From: Vibrio chagasii | GTDB lineage: Bacteria; Pseudomonadota; Gammaproteobacteria; Enterobacterales; Vibrionaceae | DNA: 64,000 nt | Assembly: GCF_002954585.1 (NCBI RefSeq) | Contig: NZ_MSCI01000002.1 | Span: forward strand, 63,266 to 127,265 | Reading direction: 5' to 3' | Position numbers and translations under genes: made by a program | The notes under the pieces: model-generated | Database searches by the model: none | What the model saw: only the letters and a program-made list of their open reading frames with translations | Told to the model about the DNA's origin: nothing | In this document: in pieces, positions 58,775 to 64,000 of the stretch | Layout of the letters: every line of letters starts with the position of its first letter | Numbering within the stretch: position 1 is the stretch's first letter

Positions 58775-59386
58775 TTACGCCCAGCCGTTTGGTGACTTTT
58801 TACGACGAGGAATGATGTGTGGCAGAACAAGGCCTAGAAGTAGACCGATACCTGCAACACCACCACCGTACATGAAGTACTTCAATAATAGGTCATCTTT
58901 CTGCGTGTCTAGCTTAGCGCGTAGCTCACGGTTTTCTGTTTGAGAGCTTGTTAGCTGTTGGCTAATCTCGCTGTAGTTCTGCTCAAGTTCAGCAATCTGC
59001 TTATTACGAGAATCTAGAGAACTTGCTAGGCCTGCCTTTTCGCTGTCAGCCGTTTGACGTGCATTAGCCAGCTTAGTTTTCACTTCCGTCAGCTCTTTTT
59101 CAAGCTTAGGCATGCGCAGAGCCATGCTCTCTCTTGTGCTTACAAATTTGCTCTCAACCCAACCTTTACGGCCACGGTTGTCTTGGATCTGAGTGTAACC
59201 TGTGCTCTTGTTTGCTTGCAGGTAAGTGATCTTCTCACCAGCATCAACACTGCCGATGATACGGTAGGTGTTGTTTGGGCCAGAATGCATATAAGTAAAT
59301 AGTTTGTCAGCAATATAACGGTCTTGTGCAAAGGCAGCTGGAGCCGCAAGCATTGCGAACAAAACTAAGCTAATCAGTTTTTTCAC
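58775..59386 (-). CDS. Envelope SH3-domain/coiled-coil protein (TIGR04211, YgiM type)
   Basis: The 203-aa protein has a signal peptide (MKKLISLVLFAMLAAPAAFAQ), a bacterial SH3 domain (IADKLFTYMHSGPNNTYRIIGSVDAGEKITYLQ, residues 25-88), a coiled coil of about 80 residues (LEKELTEVKTKLANARQTAD onward) and a C-terminal membrane helix (YFMYGGGVAGIGLLLGLVLPHIIP) ending in RRKK. This is the YgiM layout; its function is unknown. It lies between gspB and pit and next to the YgiF-type gene, a grouping also seen in E. coli. Confidence 0.92.
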   Translation of the reverse strand: MKKLISLVLFAMLAAPAAFAQDRYIADKLFTYMHSGPNNTYRIIGSVDAGEKITYLQANKSTGYTQIQDNRGRKGWVESKFVSTRESMALRMPKLEKELTEVKTKLANARQTADSEKAGLASSLDSRNKQIAELEQNYSEISQQLTSSQTENRELRAKLDTQKDDLLLKYFMYGGGVAGIGLLLGLVLPHIIPRRKKSPNGWA

Positions 59387-59475
59387 AGTAAATCCCTTAA
59401 CGATTCAAGTTGGGTAGGCGGATGAGTCAGCCTCAATGAGCAAATAATATTTAGTTTCTTTATGCGGTGCAACAA

Positions 59476-59500
59476 AGAAGGGAGGCAAAGCCTCCCTTTC
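59476..59500 (-). terminator. Probable terminator between pit and the SH3 gene
   Basis: AAGGGAGGC, loop of three, GCCTCCCTT forms a stem on both strands, 90 bp after the pit stop. Its T-tract is short on the minus strand. Confidence 0.55.
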
Positions 59501-59591
59501 TGTGCGTTTGAGGCAATAATGACATGGCATTTACATATCGTTACTGAAGCTCACATAACTCTGACGCTAGCATTACCTAACGCAGTGGCAA

Positions 59592-60854
59592 TTACATGCT
59601 AAACATAGCCTGAATACCGTAGAAGAACACAACAGCAAGTAGAGCACCTGCTGGCAGCGTCACAATCCACGAAGCTACGATATTACGTACAACACCTAAG
59701 TTCAGTGCCGCGATACCACGAGCAAAACCAACACCCAATACCGCACCAACTAGTGTTTGTGTCGTAGAGATTGGAAGACCAGTACCTGATGCTAGAACAA
59801 CCGTACATGCTGTAGCAAGTTGCGCTGCAAAGCCACGGCTTGGTGTTAGTTCAGTGATACCAGTACCAACTGTTGCCATTACCTTATGACCAAGAGTTGC
59901 AAGACCAACCACGATACCAAAACCACCTAGAGGAAGAATCCACCATGCGATAGTACTCTTACCTGTGATTTCGCCCATGTGCTCAACCGTTGATACAACA
60001 GCAGACAGTGGACCAATCGCGTTTGCAACGTCGTTTGAGCCGTGTGCGAATGCCATCGCACAAGCTGTGATAACCATTAGTACAGAGAAGATGCCTTCAA
60101 CACCAGCAAAGCCGTGGTCTTCTTCGCGGTTAGCGAATTTCTTCTGGATGTATAGGTAACCACCAATCATTACAACAGCAGATACGCCTGCAGCCCAAAC
60201 CCATGCTTCAGTGTTGCTTAGGTGAAGACCAACGTGCTTAAGACCTTTCTTGATTGTTACCAGTGCAATTACCATCGTTGTGATGAACATGTACACAGGA
60301 ACGAAACGTTTAGCGTTGAATAGTGGGTTCTCAGTATCAAAAATCAGTCGCTGAGCACTCACAAAGATAACGTAAGCGAAGAAACCAGAGATGACAGGAG
60401 TAATAATCCAACTACCCACGATACCTTGAACGCTGCCCCAGTCTACCGCTTCAGTACCTACAGATACGCAAGCGAAACCGATGATTGCACCGATGATTGA
60501 GTGAGTAGTAGAAACAGGCCAGCCCATGTATGAAGCTAGAAGTAACCATGTACCAGCAGCAAGAAGCGCTGACATCATACCGAATACAAGTACGTCTGGT
60601 TGATGTGCGAATAGAGACGTCTCGATAACACCTTTACGGATCGTATCGGTAACTTCGCCACCGGCAAGATATGCACCAGCGAATTCAAAGATCATTGCGA
60701 TAATGATCGCTTGTTTAACGGTTAGAGCTTTAGAGCCTACTGAGGTGCCCATTGCGTTCGCAACGTCATTTGCACCAATACCAATAGCCATCAAGAAACC
60801 GAAAGCTGCTGCAACAATAATCAGGACAGTGCCGTAGTTAGCAAGGATATCCAT
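59592..60854 (-). CDS. Low-affinity inorganic phosphate transporter, Pit family
   Basis: Pit carriers import phosphate as a metal complex driven by protons. With start ATG 60854 (AGG 7 bp upstream) it is 420 aa. It has about ten helices and the duplicated family motif: GANDVANAMGTSVGSKAL near residue 28 and AHGSNDVANAIGPLSAV in the second half. The DUF47 partner gene lies upstream on the same strand, a common pair. The upstream extension to 60929 is not supported. Confidence 0.95.
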   Translation of the reverse strand: MDILANYGTVLIIVAAAFGFLMAIGIGANDVANAMGTSVGSKALTVKQAIIIAMIFEFAGAYLAGGEVTDTIRKGVIETSLFAHQPDVLVFGMMSALLAAGTWLLLASYMGWPVSTTHSIIGAIIGFACVSVGTEAVDWGSVQGIVGSWIITPVISGFFAYVIFVSAQRLIFDTENPLFNAKRFVPVYMFITTMVIALVTIKKGLKHVGLHLSNTEAWVWAAGVSAVVMIGGYLYIQKKFANREEDHGFAGVEGIFSVLMVITACAMAFAHGSNDVANAIGPLSAVVSTVEHMGEITGKSTIAWWILPLGGFGIVVGLATLGHKVMATVGTGITELTPSRGFAAQLATACTVVLASGTGLPISTTQTLVGAVLGVGFARGIAALNLGVVRNIVASWIVTLPAGALLAVVFFYGIQAMFSM

Positions 60855-60982
60855 CGTAATACCTAGTTGTTTGATAACAAGCGGAACAAATTTAGACGCA
60901 AAAAACCGCTCAGCGAGAGAAATACTCAACGCATAAGTGGTTTGTTCAAAAAATGCTCTTCGTTATATGGTTAACGTATGAT

Positions 60983-61663
60983 TTAAGATCGAGAAAGCAT
61001 TACTTCAAGACGAGCGCCTACACGCTGTGCTTGATCTGCAATACCACCAACCCATTCAAGAATTTTGTATAAGAACATGATATCAACTGGATTCAGATCG
61101 CCTTCAATCGCCATTAGTTGTTGGCGTAGTTCGATCTGCATCGCATCCGTGTCATCTTCAATTACATCTAATTGATGAATCATTTCAGCAACGAGTGTTA
61201 CTTCGCGGCCTTTAAAGCCAGTCTCAAGTAATTCGTCTAGTTCATTGATTACGTTTTGTGCTTGGTTCGCTGCATCTAGACAACGTTTAACGTAAGCGAT
61301 GAAGTTTTCTTGTAGAGGAGCAGGAATGACAAGTTGACGGCCATATACACGGCCAGCAATGTCTTTCGCTAGGTTTGCTAGTTTGTCTTGCTGAGTTAAT
61401 AGCTCCAACATGTCGGTGCGATCAACAGGCATAAACAAACCACGAGGAAGTTTAAGGCGAATTTCACGTTTTAGTACGTCAGCTTCTTTCTCAAGGTGAG
61501 AAATCTGAGCTCGAATTTCAGCTGCTTTTTCCCAGTCACCCTTTGAAGAAACTTCAAAGAAATTAACTAGGTGAGAACAACATTCGTTCACGCATACTAC
61601 GTGACGCTGCAAAGGTTTAATTGGGGACTTTGCAAATAACCCCATAATTGTATTTACTGGCAT
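60983..61663 (-). CDS. DUF47 / TIGR00153 PhoU-like protein, Pit partner
   Basis: The 226-aa protein starts MPVNTIMGLFAKSPIKPL and is nearly all helical, like PhoU (KEADVLKREIRLKLPRGLFMPVDRTDML; LLTQQDKLANLAKDIAGRVYG). In other bacteria such proteins modulate the adjacent Pit transporter. The stop is about 128 bp before the pit start, with no terminator between, so co-transcription is likely. An ATG at 61669 is an alternative start. Confidence 0.92.
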   Translation of the reverse strand: MPVNTIMGLFAKSPIKPLQRHVVCVNECCSHLVNFFEVSSKGDWEKAAEIRAQISHLEKEADVLKREIRLKLPRGLFMPVDRTDMLELLTQQDKLANLAKDIAGRVYGRQLVIPAPLQENFIAYVKRCLDAANQAQNVINELDELLETGFKGREVTLVAEMIHQLDVIEDDTDAMQIELRQQLMAIEGDLNPVDIMFLYKILEWVGGIADQAQRVGARLEVMLSRS

Positions 61664-61870
61664 GGTCATCCAACCTAATAAATAATAACCTTAAAACAAC
61701 ATACACCATATTCATGGTGAAATGTTAAGCGATGGCTACAAAGTCGCGCATGTTAACCTAATCAATCTCTCATTAAAACTGTTTTAGATCATCATAAGGG
61801 TGATATTTCTGACTTGCCGACTTTGAAAATTGGCAATATCCTGTCCCTATCTTCACAGAAAGGTATAACT

Positions 61871-63388
61871 ATGGAAACCGAGATAGAACTGAAGTTTTTT
61901 GTTTCTCCTGACTTTTCAGAGACTTTACGCAATAAAATTGCTGAAACTAAAGTACTTCAGCACAGTTGTCGTGAGCTAGGTAACATCTACTTTGACACCC
62001 CTGACAACTGGCTACGCAAGCACGATACCGGCTTGCGCATTCGACGCTTTGATGACGTATTTGTACAAACGGTAAAGACAGCTGGTCGCGTTGTTGCAGG
62101 TCTACACCAAAGGCCTGAATACAATGCAGAACACGACAGCAATCAGCCTAAGCTTGCCTTGCATCCAGAAGATATCTGGCCTGAAGGTAAAGACATCGAA
62201 ACACTGGAAGCCGAGCTTACTCCACTCTTCTCTACTAACTTCACACGAGAGCAGTGGCTGATTGGTATGCCTGATGGTAGCCAAGTTGAGGTTGCCTTTG
62301 ACCAAGGTTTCGTTGAATCAGGCGATCAGCAAGAGCCGATTTGCGAGGTTGAACTCGAACTTAAATCCGGTCAAACGGATGCTCTGTTTACACTGTCTCG
62401 CCAATTCTGCGAACAAGGTGGTATGCGCTTAGGTAACTTAAGCAAAGCTGCTAAGGGTTACCGACTTGCTCAAGGTTATCAAGGCGATGAAGTTACTCCT
62501 TTGACCTTAGTTGATACTGACAAAACTGATACCGTTGAATCGTGTTTCATTCAATCTTTAGAGCATGCTCTCGCTCATTGGCATTATCACGAGCAAATTT
62601 TCACCGAGCGTCAATCGATTGAAGCCCTTCATGAGATCAGCCATTCATTGAGCTTTATCCGCCAGACTTTCACCATTTATGGCGGCATTGTGCCAAGACG
62701 TGCCAGCGCCATTTTACGCCAAGAGCTGAAATGGCTAGAGCAAGAGTTAGATTGGCTGAAAAGCTATGATCATTTTGAGGATTTACTAGAAGATAAAGGC
62801 CACGTTCTGCGTAAGCTTGATGCTCGTAAGTTCTTAGTGGCAGAGCTAAAAGAGATGCAAGAGCAATTGCCAGATCGTGAAGAGTTACTGACTCTATTGA
62901 GCTCTGCTCGCTACACCGGTCTTTTGCTTGATTTAAGCCGGTGGATTCTTACCCGAGGCTGGCAGCCATTCTTGGACGACAAAGCGCGTGAGCAAATGGG
63001 ACGCGGAATTGAATGGTTCTCTGTGAAGCAGCTTGACCGTACCTGGGCGGAGCTGATGGAAGCCTTTCCACCAGAGCGCGTGATGACGAGCCAAGCCTAC
63101 ATCGACCAGCAGTATCGTTTGATGCGTAACCTTTACTCTGGTGTTGGCTTTGCGAGCTTGTACGATGACGATGAGCGTAATAGCTTCCGTTTACCTTGGG
63201 CAGACATGGTGCAAGGTATTGACGATTTGCTGATGCTGCGAACCTTAGAGCCACTCACTGAAAAGTTAGAAGGTGACGAGAAGGACCAGTTAGAACGTTG
63301 GCTTGCTCGACAAGAAGTTTCGATTCTGCATGCGATGGAGCAGACTCGCCAAATCAGTGTTGAAGTTGAGCCATACTGGCAAGACTAG
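61871..63388 (+). CDS. CYTH-CHAD inorganic triphosphatase (YgiF type)
   Basis: YgiF-type enzymes hydrolyse inorganic triphosphate. With start ATG 61871 (AAAGG upstream) the protein is 505 aa. The CYTH domain carries the ExExK metal motif in METEIELKFF and lasts to about residue 205. The CHAD domain (about 215-500) is helical and histidine-rich, binding polyphosphate in known cases (ALEHALAHWHYHEQIF, SFIRQTFTIYGGIVPRR). It is divergent from the DUF47-pit pair, so phosphate or polyphosphate roles may be linked. Confidence 0.93.
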   Translation: METEIELKFFVSPDFSETLRNKIAETKVLQHSCRELGNIYFDTPDNWLRKHDTGLRIRRFDDVFVQTVKTAGRVVAGLHQRPEYNAEHDSNQPKLALHPEDIWPEGKDIETLEAELTPLFSTNFTREQWLIGMPDGSQVEVAFDQGFVESGDQQEPICEVELELKSGQTDALFTLSRQFCEQGGMRLGNLSKAAKGYRLAQGYQGDEVTPLTLVDTDKTDTVESCFIQSLEHALAHWHYHEQIFTERQSIEALHEISHSLSFIRQTFTIYGGIVPRRASAILRQELKWLEQELDWLKSYDHFEDLLEDKGHVLRKLDARKFLVAELKEMQEQLPDREELLTLLSSARYTGLLLDLSRWILTRGWQPFLDDKAREQMGRGIEWFSVKQLDRTWAELMEAFPPERVMTSQAYIDQQYRLMRNLYSGVGFASLYDDDERNSFRLPWADMVQGIDDLLMLRTLEPLTEKLEGDEKDQLERWLARQEVSILHAMEQTRQISVEVEPYWQD

Positions 63389-63411
63389 TCTCGACACTAA
63401 TATCCATTGTT

Positions 63412-63437
63412 AAATAGGGCTTCGGCCCTATTTTTTT
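63412..63437 (+). terminator. Terminator overlapping the potassium channel gene end
   Basis: AAATAGGGC, tetraloop TTCG, GCCCTATTTTTTT is very stable. Its right part is the last codons and stop of the opposite gene. Confidence 0.92.
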
Positions 63438-64000
63438 GTCTGTCGTTCAAGCGACTCGAGCCGTTCAAGTATCTGTTGTTGCTGTTCTAAAATCTTATCC
63501 AGTTTGCGTTCTTTGTTTTCTAACTGTTGGTTTTGAAGGTCGGTTGGCTCGGTAATTAGCGAGGTGATTAGACCTGAGATCATACCAAACACGCCAACCC
63601 CACAGATGATCACAATTGACGCGATTAACTGACCTGCAGTGGTTACTGGATAGTGGTCACCATAGCCAACCGTACTGATGGTGACGAAAGCCCACCATAA
63701 TGCATCATGGCCAGTCGTGATATTGGCATTAGGATCTTTGTGTTCCAATAGCAGGATCGTGCCAGCCCCGATCGTCAGTAAGATCACCAAAAGCAGAATG
63801 ATGGAAGCGAAAGTGGTTTCTTTCCTATTGCGAAACAACTCTCTGAAAATACGTTTGCTCGAACGCAGAACCAAGATGACTCGCAGAATTTGAAAAATAC
63901 GAGCGAAACGGAGCGGCTCGATCATTGGGATGCTTGCCAAGAAATCGATCCAGTGTACTTTGAGGTATTCTTTCTTATTTTGTGATCTGAATAGATCAAT
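63428..64000 (-). CDS. Voltage-sensor-type potassium channel, C-terminal part
   Basis: The gene enters from the right edge; 190 residues are visible, and the frame stays open to base 64000. The visible part begins IDLFRSQNKKEYLKVHWIDF. It contains an S4-like Arg/Lys segment (RFARIFQILRVILVLRSSKR), S5, the pore with the selectivity filter TVGYGD in TISTVGYGDHYPV, S6 (IASIVIICGVGVFGMISG) and a Gln/Glu-rich coiled coil (KERKLDKILEQQQQILERL) likely for tetramer assembly. Earlier starts inside the visible part would be false. Missing S1-S3 should lie just outside. Confidence 0.92.
   Translation of the reverse strand: MDLFRSQNKKEYLKVHWIDFLASIPMIEPLRFARIFQILRVILVLRSSKRIFRELFRNRKETTFASIILLLVILLTIGAGTILLLEHKDPNANITTGHDALWWAFVTISTVGYGDHYPVTTAGQLIASIVIICGVGVFGMISGLITSLITEPTDLQNQQLENKERKLDKILEQQQQILERLESLERQTKK

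Noticed and set aside
63428..63940. Complete short channel starting at 63940
   Set aside because: The apparent start is an internal TTG; the frame continues to the window edge and the S4-like segment implies missing upstream helices.

Overview
The window is a compact stretch of core chromosome from a gammaproteobacterium, almost certainly a Vibrio (large chromosome). The support is gene order: leuABCD with a nearby leuO and a VC2487-type glycosyltransferase, pykF / DeoR regulator / glmS, cca beside gspAB, the rpsU-yqeY-dnaG-rpoD operon, and the lptD-surA-pdxA-rsmA-apaGH block. A species in the Splendidus clade is plausible, but that is only an impression from protein style. I see no prophage, insertion sequence, integron, CRISPR array or rRNA operon. 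Genes are dense, use one codon style, and most ends carry clear intrinsic terminators.

Layout: (1) 1-7.8 kb: the start of a TAXI-type TRAP receptor gene, argR, mdh, ispB, rplU-rpmA, obgE, a split threonine/serine-exporter-like pair and folA. (2) 7.8-17.1 kb: lptD-surA-pdxA-rsmA, then a terminator, then apaG-apaH; djlA and small conserved genes. (3) 17.2-31 kb: leuA-leuB-leuC-leuD, preceded by a leucine leader peptide and attenuator that I read directly from the sequence; a TetR-regulated RND efflux operon; a PAP2 phosphatase / glycosyltransferase pair; leuO. (4) 31-45 kb: an acyl-CoA ligase, ilvIH, a membrane diguanylate cyclase, an unlisted 43-aa membrane protein, a GntR regulator, pykF, a DeoR regulator with glmS, and metY. 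(5) 45-64 kb: a tRNA-Ile2 gene, rpoD-dnaG-yqeY-rpsU, tsaD, plsY, folB-folK-uppP, cca, gspAB, an SH3/coiled-coil envelope protein, a Pit phosphate transporter with its DUF47 partner, a CYTH-CHAD triphosphatase and the end of a voltage-sensor-type potassium channel.

Functional threads: branched-chain amino acid synthesis (leuABCD, leuO, ilvIH), envelope biogenesis (lptD, surA, uppP, plsY, gspAB), central metabolism and its regulators (mdh, pykF, glmS) and information processing (rpoD, dnaG, rpsU, obgE, tsaD, rsmA, cca). No wholly new multi-gene system is evident. The less ordinary material is in regulation and small genes: the leu attenuator with a readable antiterminator pairing, mutually exclusive hairpins between leuA and leuB, an 11-bp-periodic Pho-box-like array before the PAP2/glycosyltransferase pair, a terminator plus inverted repeat that separates apaGH from rsmA, CGAAA-type operator repeats around the DeoR promoter, an RNA structure before rplU, and the 43-aa membrane protein.
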